A stretch of DNA of 64,000 nt from OLB11 sp041392835 (GTDB taxonomy: Bacteria; Bacteroidota; Bacteroidia; Chitinophagales; Chitinophagaceae). The notes under the pieces are model-generated. The model was not told the DNA's origin, did no database searches, and was given only the letters and a program-made list of their open reading frames with translations. Of this stretch, positions 1-7,879 are shown piece by piece. The translations under genes were made by a program, and so were the position numbers. Each line of letters opens with the position of its first letter. The first letter of the stretch is position 1. The stretch is from assembly GCA_041392835.1 (NCBI GenBank), contig JAWKLF010000005.1, positions 94,724 to 158,723 on the forward strand, given 5' to 3'.

Positions 1-27
1 GCTTATGATTTTGATTGTATTTTTCAT
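1..27 (-). CDS. Start of a second tail-fibre-like secreted protein gene (partial)
   Basis: Only the first nine codons lie in the window (MKNTIKIIS). They are identical to the first nine residues of the large fibre-like protein that starts at 3210, and the surrounding DNA (1..51) is identical to 3184..3234. This is therefore the beginning of a tandem paralogue that continues beyond the left edge. It lies 48 bp downstream of the small T9SS gene ending at 76, the same order as in the complete copy. That it is a full-length gene is inferred, since only the start can be seen. Confidence 0.7.
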
Positions 28-51
28 GATGAATATGTTTTTAATTTTTTT
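1..51. repeat. Left copy of a 51-bp identity block of the tandem gene-pair duplication
   Basis: Bases 1..51 match 3184..3234 exactly. They cover the first codons of the fibre-like gene and the T-rich leader between it and the preceding small T9SS gene. Similarity continues, with differences, into the 3' end of the small genes. The offset of 3183 bp gives the length of the duplicated unit. Confidence 0.85.
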
Positions 52-75
52 TTAATAAATAAAAGAGGTTAGGGG

Positions 76-594
76 TTAATTAATTTTTTGGATTTTATAC
101 GAGAAGGATTCTTCAGTATTTTTGCGAAGCAAGAGGTAGTAATTGCCTTGCGCATAACTACTTAAATCGATTTGATGCTTAACGACACCAGGGATAAAAG
201 CTTGTTCGTGTTGATACACTACCTTGCCCATAGCATCTATGATTTGAAAATGGTAAGTACCTTCTTCTGATTCGTTGCTTTCAATGTTTACTATACTCTG
301 TGTAGGGTTTGGAAATACTTTGATGTAATCTAAAATGTTTAAAGCATTGCTATTTGGATGGGTGGATGCATCTTGCCCTGCATCGTAGGGTTGCAACAAG
401 CCTTGTGTTACAATCAGGTTTGTCTGGTGCTCGGTTGATATGATTGCCATTTCTCCGATGGAGTAATCGAAGGTCATGCCTTGTATAGTGGCTGTGTGGC
501 CAGCTACATTAAGAGAGGACTGTGAGAAGGAAATGGAACTCATACATAACAAAGCCACCAGAAAGGCTAAATAAGTGGTTGTTTTCTTTTGCAT
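76..594 (-). CDS. Small T9SS type A sorting-domain secreted protein (copy A)
   Basis: A 172-residue exported protein. Residues 1-25 form a signal peptide (MQKKTTTYLAFLVALLCMSS, cleavage near SFSQ). Residues 26-70 form a compact domain with SLNVAGHTATIQG and YSIGEMAIIS motifs, common in small Bacteroidota secreted proteins. Residues about 90-172 are a T9SS type A C-terminal sorting domain: IKVFPNPTQSIVNIES, a central GKVVY strand, and a YAQGNYYLLLRK...YKIQKIN end. The protein should cross the outer membrane by T9SS and be surface-anchored or released. It is a close paralogue of the protein at 3252..3773 and, like it, sits directly upstream of a large fibre-like gene on the same strand. The function of the N-terminal domain is unknown to me. 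Confidence 0.85.
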   Translation of the reverse strand: MQKKTTTYLAFLVALLCMSSISFSQSSLNVAGHTATIQGMTFDYSIGEMAIISTEHQTNLIVTQGLLQPYDAGQDASTHPNSNALNILDYIKVFPNPTQSIVNIESNESEEGTYHFQIIDAMGKVVYQHEQAFIPGVVKHQIDLSSYAQGNYYLLLRKNTEESFSYKIQKIN

Positions 595-705
595 GATTAA
601 AAAAATTTATAATACAAAGTAAAAGAGCGCTAATTAGATTATTATGGCTATTTAGCAATTGGCTATTTTGAATGAGTAAATGGTGTGATTATAAAAGAAT
701 CTGGT

Positions 706-740
706 AAAAAAAATGGCTACCATAAAGGCAGCCATTTTTT
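706..740 (-). terminator. Rho-independent terminator after the fibre-like gene
   Basis: An AATGGCT / AGCCATT stem flanked by A-run and T-run (706-710 and 735-740) lies 32 bp beyond the stop of the gene at 772. It can work in both directions, but only minus-strand transcription arrives here. It separates the complete small/large pair from the next small T9SS gene. Confidence 0.75.
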
Positions 741-771
741 GGGTTGATTTGTTTAGGGTTTATTCTGTATA

Positions 772-3210
772 TTATTTTTGATCTTCTTGATTTTGGCGAT
801 CTAATTCGCGTTGTCCTGCATGTTTATTTTCTATAGGTTGTCCTGCATCTACAGGATGTTGAGCTCGCTCAGCAGCAGCAGCATCACGTAAGGCCTTTGC
901 ATTTGCTCTTGCTTGCTTGCCTACACTGATTTCTGTATTTGCTTCTTGAGTTTCAGCTCTTTCATCATAGTGCATTCCCATGGATGCAGGTAAGTCATAA
1001 GCACTTGGTTCAAGGTATTTGCCTTTCATATCGCCTACTTTTTCTTCTTCCATTACTACAGGATATTTTTTAGCCATAGCATCGTGTCTAACACCGCTTA
1101 CTTGCCAGCTCACTTCAATGTTAGGTTGATTGGTTTGAATCACAAATTGATTATTCGTTATTTTTTCTTTTACGATAGCTTGGGCAAAAGTGCCTATTAC
1201 AGTAAGCTGATATTTAAAGTTTTCATTTAAGGCTTCAAAATAATCAGGTAAGGTAACGGTTGCATATCCATTAGCATCAGTAACAATATTGCCATTATAG
1301 ATATTCATCATATCATTACTTTCGATAGAGCTATGACGCAATAGTTTATTAGATGGATCTAAGGGGTGATCTATAGTAAATGCTTTAATACCTGAGCTTG
1401 CTGATGAAGCATAAATTTGTCCATTGAAATATCCAGCATAATTGGTTGTAGCACCAGACGCTGTTCCATATATGGCATAATTTGTTGAACCGCTTCCAGT
1501 AGCGCTACCATAAATGGCATAGGCTGTACTCGATGAAGGACTAGCCGAACCACGAACACCCATATAACCACCTTGACCACGAACGCCCACTCCATAGTTG
1601 GATGTTGATGGCACTGAATAGCCATAAACGCCTACATAATCTGAGTTTGAGGTGCCTGTATATTCTCCTCTTAATACTCCGTCAAACAACGCTACTGTGG
1701 TACTTGAACCTTTATCTGCAGTAAAAATTCCAGCTTGATTAGAATCTGTATTGGCAATGACACCAACTCCACGGTAGCTATAAGCATTTACTGCACCTTT
1801 GGTATTGCTTCCAGAAGAATTTTCATGCGCATCTATACCACCCTCTGCCTCTATAGCGTGTACACTAGTATTGGTTGTAGTAGCGTATAGAGATCCTGTT
1901 GTTGATGATGCTGAGGTTTTTGTAAAAAAGGCTGCAGCATTGGCACCAGATTTTGTAACATATAAGCCATATCCATTTACTGGGTCATTTACCAAGATGC
2001 CATTATTGCTAGTAGCTGGCTGTACAGTTACAGCATAGTTAGAACTTGGAGTTGTGGTACCAAATCCTACAGAATGTGTAGAGCTATCTACATATATTGC
2101 TCCGTCAGAAATATCCACATCACCATTTTCATAAAAGAATGTTTTATTTTTGTTCAGGTTAATAGTTCCACCCCAATAGTTTAAGAACAGAGTAGAATTT
2201 GGTGATGTACCAATCTTAGCTTGTACTTCATTGTTATCCATAGTTAAATGGGTGCCAGTTGATGCATCTGTATTAATATTTCCGTCTGAGGTTGTAGAAA
2301 CAGCTTTATTTCCATCTACTTCTAAAAATGAACCAGGAGTTGTAGTGTTAATTCCAACATATCCTGTGGCACTATCAATAAATAATCTTGTGTATTGAGC
2401 TGCACCGATTAAAGTACCAAACCCGATATTACCTGTAGCATTGAAAAGCATAGAGCCTCTATTGGCAAAAAGTGCCATGTGTGGACGTGGAATACCTGGG
2501 CTATATAAGCCACCCGCTCCACTAGCTTTGGTAAACCCAAACGAAGTGCCAGCATCATTATACAATTGCATGGTAGCATAGTTAGTAGCACCTGTACCTT
2601 TTGAAGTGATTCTCATATCGGCATTGGCAGCACCTTCTATATGAAATTTAGCAGCAGGCGATGTAGTGCCTATACCCACATTGGTACCATTGTCATATAC
2701 TAGCGAATTGATTTCGGCAGAGCTACTACCTGTAGAGTTAAATTTAGACAAATAGTTTTGCGTACCGGCTCTGCTGCCACCAGCAGTACCTTTGGCCAAT
2801 CCGGCTCTGTCGGCATAGATAGCATAGGGCACACTAAGGAGTTGATTAGTACCAGCATCAACATAGTCAGAGCCACCTTTAGGGTCTATGGCTACACGGA
2901 TGTATTTATTTCCAGTTTCCCAAGTTACATCTTTCATGGTGCCAGAGATAGGCGTGCCAGCACCAATGTGCAGGGTATAAAGTCCAAACTCATTGGTTTT
3001 GATAGTTTGTATTTCTTCGTATTCGGGCGTGGTAGCATCTTGAGCAGGCAAGATGCTGAGTTTGATGCTGAGGGTTTGAGCGTTTAAGGGGTTTCCTTTA
3101 GCATCGCGGGCAATGCCTTGATAATTGAATTGTTGGGGTACTTGAGCAAAGAGCGAAGAACTTAGCAACAAGTAAATAAATGTGCTTATGATTTTGATTG
3201 TATTTTTCAT
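772..3210 (-). CDS. Large secreted tail-fibre-like (beta-helical) protein
   Basis: An 812-residue exported protein. Residues 1-23 are a signal peptide ending LFAQ. Residues 24-137 form an N-terminal domain seen in many Bacteroidota fibre-like proteins (PQQFNYQGIARDAKGNPL at 25-42, then LLSVPYAIYADRAG at 124-137). The middle is low-complexity Gly/Ser/Thr/Asn-rich sequence with recurrent VGIGTTSPAAKFHIEG-like motifs (about 178, 285 and 375) typical of phage tail-fibre-type shafts. Residues about 608-730 form a conserved C-terminal module beginning with DHPLDPSNK and containing YNGNIVTDANGYATVTLPDY. The last 70 residues are charged and Gln/Glu-rich. I see no T9SS sorting domain. It follows the small T9SS gene by 41 bp, so the two are probably co-transcribed. 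A surface filament or adhesin role is inference. Confidence 0.8.
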   Translation of the reverse strand: MKNTIKIISTFIYLLLSSSLFAQVPQQFNYQGIARDAKGNPLNAQTLSIKLSILPAQDATTPEYEEIQTIKTNEFGLYTLHIGAGTPISGTMKDVTWETGNKYIRVAIDPKGGSDYVDAGTNQLLSVPYAIYADRAGLAKGTAGGSRAGTQNYLSKFNSTGSSSAEINSLVYDNGTNVGIGTTSPAAKFHIEGAANADMRITSKGTGATNYATMQLYNDAGTSFGFTKASGAGGLYSPGIPRPHMALFANRGSMLFNATGNIGFGTLIGAAQYTRLFIDSATGYVGINTTTPGSFLEVDGNKAVSTTSDGNINTDASTGTHLTMDNNEVQAKIGTSPNSTLFLNYWGGTINLNKNKTFFYENGDVDISDGAIYVDSSTHSVGFGTTTPSSNYAVTVQPATSNNGILVNDPVNGYGLYVTKSGANAAAFFTKTSASSTTGSLYATTTNTSVHAIEAEGGIDAHENSSGSNTKGAVNAYSYRGVGVIANTDSNQAGIFTADKGSSTTVALFDGVLRGEYTGTSNSDYVGVYGYSVPSTSNYGVGVRGQGGYMGVRGSASPSSSTAYAIYGSATGSGSTNYAIYGTASGATTNYAGYFNGQIYASSASSGIKAFTIDHPLDPSNKLLRHSSIESNDMMNIYNGNIVTDANGYATVTLPDYFEALNENFKYQLTVIGTFAQAIVKEKITNNQFVIQTNQPNIEVSWQVSGVRHDAMAKKYPVVMEEEKVGDMKGKYLEPSAYDLPASMGMHYDERAETQEANTEISVGKQARANAKALRDAAAAERAQHPVDAGQPIENKHAGQRELDRQNQEDQK

Positions 3211-3234
3211 GATGAATATGTTTTTAATTTTTTT
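3184..3234. repeat. Right copy of the 51-bp identity block
   Basis: Identical to 1..51. It marks the junction between the small T9SS gene and the fibre-like gene in the complete unit. Confidence 0.85.
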
Positions 3235-3251
3235 AGAAAAAGAGTTAGGGG

Positions 3252-3773
3252 TTAATTGATTTTTTGGATTTTGTAAGAATAATTTTCGCTATCATTTTTT
3301 CGAAGCATCAAATAATAATTACCTTGAGCGTAGGCTGTCAAATCGATTTGATGAGAGAGCAAGCCTGCTTCAAAATGTAGTTGATGTTGATAAACTGTTT
3401 TACCTAATGCATCTACGATTTGGTATTGCATATAACCTTCATGTTCTTCTATAGATTCGATATGAAGGACATTTTGTGTTGGGTTAGGAAATACTTTGAT
3501 GTAATCAAGAAGTTGATTGATGCTGTTAGGGTCAGAAGCATGAGCGGAGGAGCTGGAGGCATTGCTGGGTTGAAGTAAACCTTGCGTAATGATGAGCTTA
3601 CTTTGGTGTTCGGTTGATATGAGTGCCATTTCTCCGATGGAGTAATCGAAGGTCATGCCTTGTATAGTGGCGGTGTGGCCAGCTACGTTCAAGGAAGACT
3701 GCGCGAAGGAAATGGAACTCATACAAACCATAGCACCCAGAAAGGCTAAATGAATGGTTGTTTTCTTTTGCAT
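3252..3773 (-). CDS. Small T9SS type A sorting-domain secreted protein (copy B)
   Basis: A 173-residue paralogue of the protein at 76..594. The signal peptide and the SLNVAGHTATIQG...YSIGEMALIS domain are almost unchanged, while the linker (about residues 70-87) is divergent and Ser/Ala-rich. The C-terminal sorting domain is complete: IKVFPNPTQNVLHIES, GKTVYQHQ, and YAQGNYYLMLRK with a YKIQKIN end. It is the first gene of a two-gene unit with the fibre-like protein, with a TATCTTTG promoter element 25 bp upstream. The pairing suggests it secretes, caps or anchors something linked to the fibre; that is inference. Confidence 0.85.
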   Translation of the reverse strand: MQKKTTIHLAFLGAMVCMSSISFAQSSLNVAGHTATIQGMTFDYSIGEMALISTEHQSKLIITQGLLQPSNASSSSAHASDPNSINQLLDYIKVFPNPTQNVLHIESIEEHEGYMQYQIVDALGKTVYQHQLHFEAGLLSHQIDLTAYAQGNYYLMLRKNDSENYSYKIQKIN

Positions 3774-3798
3774 GATTAATTTTTTTTGGTTAATAATG

Positions 3799-3806
3799 CA
3801 AAGATA
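3799..3806 (-). promoter_or_regulatory. Bacteroidota -7 promoter element (TATCTTTG)
   Basis: Read on the minus strand the site is TATCTTTG, a full match to TAnnTTTG, 25 bp upstream of the ATG at 3773. It probably drives the small T9SS/fibre pair. No clear -33 TTTG was assigned. Confidence 0.5.
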
Positions 3807-3962
3807 TTTTTACAAAAAGGGAGCTTTAACTATGAATGAGTATTTGGGTTAGTTCGTTTAGTTTGTGGTATGTATTTCTAAGTAATTGGTAAAATTATTT
3901 TCTATATAATATAAATGAATAATATGTAAAAGCTTAAATCCTAATGATGGGTATAGATTGAC

Positions 3963-4550
3963 TTATTTTATTGTTTTGCTAAGTTCTTTACCCAATAATT
4001 TTCCTGCTAGGGCATAGGCTTCTTCTAATCTTGTACCGCTATCATAATCGTAGCCACCAAAGCTTCTTCCTTGTACGCCTTTTAAACTATATTTTACAAT
4101 CGAAGTTTTGCTTTGTGTTTCTATGATATCGATATCCAAATCTATTTCTGCATTTTTTCTTGATATATAAATATTGTACCCTGGTTCGGTACGTGTTGTG
4201 TGTATGATAGCGGTATACTTGGCTTCTGGATAATTGCCAAGAGCAAGTTTACAATGTTTTTCAAATAGTTCAGTGAATTGTGGTTCAAAACGACCAGACC
4301 TATCAGAAACCCAAGAGTCTTCCCATTTTTCGCCTCGACCTTCTTCTTTTTTATTGTATTCTTCTTTTTTAGTTTTTACATAATCTTCTTCTTTAGGAAA
4401 TTTTCCCACACGCATATTGTTGTATGTAAATTGTACATTTAAGGTAGTTTCATTGGCAATAGCAGCTGGGTTGCCTGATATTTTTTTTAAGCCAGCATAC
4501 ATCATAATGCAGGCTAAAAGAAAACTAAAGAAGAGAACAAATTTTTTCAT
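3963..4550 (-). CDS. Secreted protein of unknown function, 195 aa
   Basis: Residues 1-24 are an N-terminal hydrophobic export signal (MKKFVLFFSFLLACIMMYAG). The mature part is hydrophilic, with a Lys/Glu-rich stretch at about 50-75 (KKEEYNKKEEGRGEKWEDSW) followed by a mixed alpha/beta region including YTAIIHTTRTEPGYNIYISR and a long C-terminal helix. I see no lipobox and no T9SS sorting domain, so it is probably periplasmic. I do not recognise the family. It stands alone between the fibre unit and proS, both on the same strand, with gaps over 100 bp on each side. Confidence 0.6.
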   Translation of the reverse strand: MKKFVLFFSFLLACIMMYAGLKKISGNPAAIANETTLNVQFTYNNMRVGKFPKEEDYVKTKKEEYNKKEEGRGEKWEDSWVSDRSGRFEPQFTELFEKHCKLALGNYPEAKYTAIIHTTRTEPGYNIYISRKNAEIDLDIDIIETQSKTSIVKYSLKGVQGRSFGGYDYDSGTRLEEAYALAGKLLGKELSKTIK

Positions 4551-4675
4551 ATGATATTTTATTTAAAGTTTTTGAAAGATAAGGTACTTATTTTATTTCT
4601 TCAAATAATTTTCTAAAAACAATTAACTGCTGCATTTGATTAGGATAGAATATAACTAAATGAGAATAAGATTTA

Positions 4676-6154
4676 TTAATAGGCTTTAGCAAAAAGAACT
4701 CGTTGTTTACTTTCTTTACCGGTCAAAATACATGTGCCTTTTTCTTGCGTATTATCTATAGGAATACAACGTATGGTAGCTTTGGTTAGCTCTTTAATTT
4801 TGTCTTCTGTTTCGTTAGTGCCATCCCAATGAGCCGAAATAAAGCCGCCTTTGGTTTCTAAAATGTTTTTAAATTCATCCCAAGTTTCTACGTTAGTTAT
4901 ATGCTCATCTCTAAATTGTTTTGCTTTGGAAAACATATGAATTTGAATATCATGGAGCATGTCTTGTACATCACGAATGATAGTGTCTAATGAAATTGAT
5001 TTTTTTTCTTTAGTATCTCTTCTTGCTACTTCGGCTACATTATTTTCAATATCTCTGAGTCCTAGTGCAATTCTTACTGGCACACCTTTTAGTTCATATT
5101 CAGCAAATTTCCAGCCGGGCCTATTATTGTCTGATGAGTCATATTTTACTTTGATACCATACGATTTTAATTGAGCTACCATTTCATTGGCTTTATTGTC
5201 AATTATAGCTTTGCTTTCTTCGCCTTTGTATATAGGTATAATCACAACTTGTATAGGAGCTAATTTGGGTGGTAAAACCAATCCTTCATCGTCACTGTGA
5301 GCCATGATAAGTGCTCCCATAAGACGAGTAGAAACTCCCCATGATGTAGCCCATACATGCTCTGATTGATTTTCTTTATTCATATAAGTTACATCAAATG
5401 CTTTGGCAAAGTTTTGTCCCAAAAAGTGCGAAGTGCCTGCTTGTAGTGCTTTTCCATCTTGCATTAAAGCTTCAATGCAATACGTATCGTCAGCACCAGC
5501 AAATCGTTCGTTTTCAGTTTTTACTCCTTTTACAACAGGCATGGCCATCCAGTTTTCTGCAAATTCAGCATAGATGTCTAACATTTGTTTAGTTTCAAAT
5601 AAGGCTTCATCTTTAGTAGCATGGGCTGTGTGGCCTTCTTGCCACAAGAATTCTGCTGTTCGCAAAAAAAGTCGTGTGCGCATTTCCCAACGTACCACAT
5701 TTGCCCACTGATTAACTAGTATGGGTAAATCTCTATAAGATTGTATCCATGTTTTATACGTATTCCATATAATAGCTTCAGATGTTGGCCTTACAATCAA
5801 TTCTTCTTCTAACTTGGCCTCTGGGTCTACTATGAGTTTTGATTTATTGTTGGGATCGGTTTTGAGTCTATAGTGAGTTACTACGGCACACTCTTTAGCA
5901 AATCCTTCTGCATTTTTTTCTTCGGCCTCAAAAAGACTTTTGGGAATAAAAATTGGGAAATAAGCGTTTTCATGCCCAGTATTTTTAAACATCTCATCTA
6001 AAACAGCTTTCATATTTTCCCAAATTGCATAGCCATAGGGTTTTATAACCATACAACCCCTTACAGCAGAATAATCTGCTAGTCCGGCTTTGAGAACCAA
6101 ATCGTTATACCATTGGCTATAATCAGTTTTTCTTGATGTTATTTCTTTGCTCAT
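4676..6154 (-). CDS. proS: Prolyl-tRNA synthetase, short (archaeal/eukaryote-like) type
   Basis: Class II aminoacyl-tRNA synthetase charging tRNA-Pro in the cytoplasm. I chose the ATG at 6154 (MSKEITSRKTDYSQWYNDLV), giving 492 residues; the open frame continues 14 codons upstream but without family similarity. Visible landmarks are RGCMVIKPYGYAIWENMK, the active-site region IVRPTSEAIIWNTY, RWEMRTRLFLRTAEFLWQEG, and a C-terminal anticodon-binding domain starting IQVVIIPIY. The editing insertion of the long bacterial type is absent, as is usual in Bacteroidota. The protein ends in a Tyr (FAKAY), typical of this subtype. It is transcribed divergently from the repeat-rich protein at 6408. Confidence 0.96.
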   Translation of the reverse strand: MSKEITSRKTDYSQWYNDLVLKAGLADYSAVRGCMVIKPYGYAIWENMKAVLDEMFKNTGHENAYFPIFIPKSLFEAEEKNAEGFAKECAVVTHYRLKTDPNNKSKLIVDPEAKLEEELIVRPTSEAIIWNTYKTWIQSYRDLPILVNQWANVVRWEMRTRLFLRTAEFLWQEGHTAHATKDEALFETKQMLDIYAEFAENWMAMPVVKGVKTENERFAGADDTYCIEALMQDGKALQAGTSHFLGQNFAKAFDVTYMNKENQSEHVWATSWGVSTRLMGALIMAHSDDEGLVLPPKLAPIQVVIIPIYKGEESKAIIDNKANEMVAQLKSYGIKVKYDSSDNNRPGWKFAEYELKGVPVRIALGLRDIENNVAEVARRDTKEKKSISLDTIIRDVQDMLHDIQIHMFSKAKQFRDEHITNVETWDEFKNILETKGGFISAHWDGTNETEDKIKELTKATIRCIPIDNTQEKGTCILTGKESKQRVLFAKAY

Positions 6155-6407
6155 GAGGTTTAAATATTTAAAACTTTTTTGAAGTTGTGATTGCAAAGTA
6201 ACGCTAAGAATTTTGTCTTACATAATATAAAAATTTATATTTATAAATCATTTATTAGTAGTTTTGAATAAAAGAAAATTCTCCTTATTACAATTTCAAC
6301 ACAATGACTTGTTAAATTTTAGTTTTTACTTTTTTTGTGGTTAAACTTAACCAAAAGGAACGGTCAAAGATTAGTAACTTCGTACATAACAATTTAATTT
6401 TTATCAC

Positions 6408-7787
6408 ATGAAAAATTTATTTTTAACGCTGCTTTTAACTTCTTTAGTTGGTGTTTTTTCTTCTTCTGCCCAGGTAGATGATGATGTATATAGTGATGGC
6501 TCTGAATATCAAAATCAATCAACGACTCAAACTCAAGATAGCTATTCTAACTCGAATAGTTCCGCTACGAGCAGATATGGCTATGATGATAATGATCAAT
6601 ACGATGATGATTACATAGATTATGATGATGACTATTACTACACAACTCGTATTCGTCGTTTTTATCGTCCCTTTGGTTCATTTGGCTATTTTAGTAGCTA
6701 CTACTGGGATCCATATTGGTGGGATTGGTCTTGCAACTACCCTACATGGTATATCAGTTTTGGATATGGACCACGTTGGAACTATGGATGGAACAATTGG
6801 GGATATGGTTACAACACATGGAATAACTGGGGATATGGTTATAACTCATGGAATAATTGGGGTTATGGATATAATAATTGGAACTATGGCTGTAACAGCT
6901 GGGGATATGGATACAACAACTGGAACAACTGGGGTTGTGGATATAATTATGGTTACAATAGTTGGAATAATGGCTACTCTAATGGATACTACAATGGTTT
7001 TCAAGATGGTTATTGGTATGGATACAACAATCAAGGAGGTGGAAGAACAACCTATTCATACGGTCCACGTACTACTTCAAATTCGGGTGTAGGGCTGCAA
7101 AGAAATACACGCGATAGAGCAATGGAAATTAAAAATATGCCTATAAGTACACCTATTAAGTATAATCAAGGTGCCGCTACTAATCAAAGCTATACAAAAC
7201 CAACTATTCAAAGAAATACAAGTACAACAAGAGGTCAAGAAGCTGTTGGAAGTGGTAGAAACACTGTAGTGGGTAATACTACAGAAATTAGAAGAAATGA
7301 ACAAACTACACCACGTGAAGCAGTTCAGACTAATGAGATAAAACGTCAACGCAATGAGCAAATGCAACAACGTGAAAATGCACAACGTGAACAAATGCAA
7401 CGTCAACGTAACGAACAAATGCAACAACGTGAAAATGCACAACGTGAACAAATGCAACGTCAACGTAACGAACAAATGCAACAACGTGAGAATGCACAGC
7501 GTGAGCAAATGCAACAACGTGAGAGTGCACAACGTGAACAAATGCAACGTCAGCGCAATGAACAACGTGAGCAAATGCAACGTCAGCGCAATGAACAACG
7601 TGAGCAAAGACAAAGCAGGCAAGAAAGCAGTACACCTACTTACCAAAGACAAGAGAGAAGTACTCCTTCGTATCAAAGACAAGAAAGAAGCACACCAAGC
7701 TATTCAACTCCTTCAAGATCATCTGGAATGTCTTCAGGTAGATCCATGGGAGGTAGCTCAATGAGCGGTCGAGGCGGACGTAGATAA
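6408..7787 (+). CDS. Secreted Tyr/Asn/Trp/Gly-rich protein with Gln/Arg/Glu coiled repeats
   Basis: A 459-residue exported protein. Residues 1-22 are a signal peptide (ends SSSAQ). Residues 23-75 are acidic and Asn/Gln/Ser-rich. Residues about 77-105 are aromatic (FYRPFGSFGYFSSYYWDPYW). Residues about 115-205 hold tandem NNWGYGYN(T/S)W repeats. From about 310 to 400 a 19-residue repeat (QRQRNEQMQQRENAQREQM) recurs three times, then in shortened form; this part should form a long alpha-helix. The tail is Ser/Gly/Arg-rich. Members of this aromatic-rich family are common in Bacteroidota next to FadL-like porins, as here (gene at 7880). Role unknown; an envelope structural or adhesive function is inference. 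The internal repeats may vary in copy number. Confidence 0.75.
   Translation: MKNLFLTLLLTSLVGVFSSSAQVDDDVYSDGSEYQNQSTTQTQDSYSNSNSSATSRYGYDDNDQYDDDYIDYDDDYYYTTRIRRFYRPFGSFGYFSSYYWDPYWWDWSCNYPTWYISFGYGPRWNYGWNNWGYGYNTWNNWGYGYNSWNNWGYGYNNWNYGCNSWGYGYNNWNNWGCGYNYGYNSWNNGYSNGYYNGFQDGYWYGYNNQGGGRTTYSYGPRTTSNSGVGLQRNTRDRAMEIKNMPISTPIKYNQGAATNQSYTKPTIQRNTSTTRGQEAVGSGRNTVVGNTTEIRRNEQTTPREAVQTNEIKRQRNEQMQQRENAQREQMQRQRNEQMQQRENAQREQMQRQRNEQMQQRENAQREQMQQRESAQREQMQRQRNEQREQMQRQRNEQREQRQSRQESSTPTYQRQERSTPSYQRQERSTPSYSTPSRSSGMSSGRSMGGSSMSGRGGRR
6766..6990 (+). repeat. In-gene tandem repeat encoding NNWGYGYN-type units
   Basis: Imperfect repeats of about 30 bp encode (W)NNWGYGYN(T/S)W units rich in Tyr, Trp, Asn and Gly within the secreted protein at 6408..7787. 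Third-position variation shows the repeats are kept at protein level. Confidence 0.7.
7341..7611 (+). repeat. In-gene 57-bp tandem repeat (19-aa Gln/Arg/Glu unit)
   Basis: Three near-identical 57-bp units encode QRQRNEQMQQRENAQREQM, followed by truncated units (QQRESAQREQM, QRQRNEQREQM). Nucleotide identity between units is high, so expansion is recent or continuing. Confidence 0.85.
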
Positions 7788-7806
7788 TTTTATAGAAAAT
7801 ATAGAG

Positions 7807-7854
7807 CCCATCATATTATTTATTCACAAAAAAAAATAATGGATGGGTTTTTTT
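7807..7854 (+). terminator. Rho-independent terminator
   Basis: A CCCATC...ATTATT / AATAAT...GGATGGG stem with an A-rich loop, followed by a T-run (7848-7854), 20 bp after the stop at 7787. One strand carries a one-base bulge. It precedes the FadL-like gene at 7880, which must then have its own promoter or depend on read-through. Confidence 0.65.
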
Positions 7855-7879
7855 ATACAACAAATAAAAAAAACAAACA

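Noticed and set aside
772..3210. The fibre-like gene as a prophage remnant
   Set aside because: It has a signal peptide, Bacteroidota-specific N-terminal domain and a T9SS gene partner, and no other phage genes are present.
7077..7682. A 201-residue minus-strand open frame and a 101-residue one overlapping it
   Set aside because: They are antisense to the 57-bp repeats of the secreted protein at 6408..7787. Their Leu/Thr- and Val/His-rich composition simply mirrors the repeat, and they have no start context.
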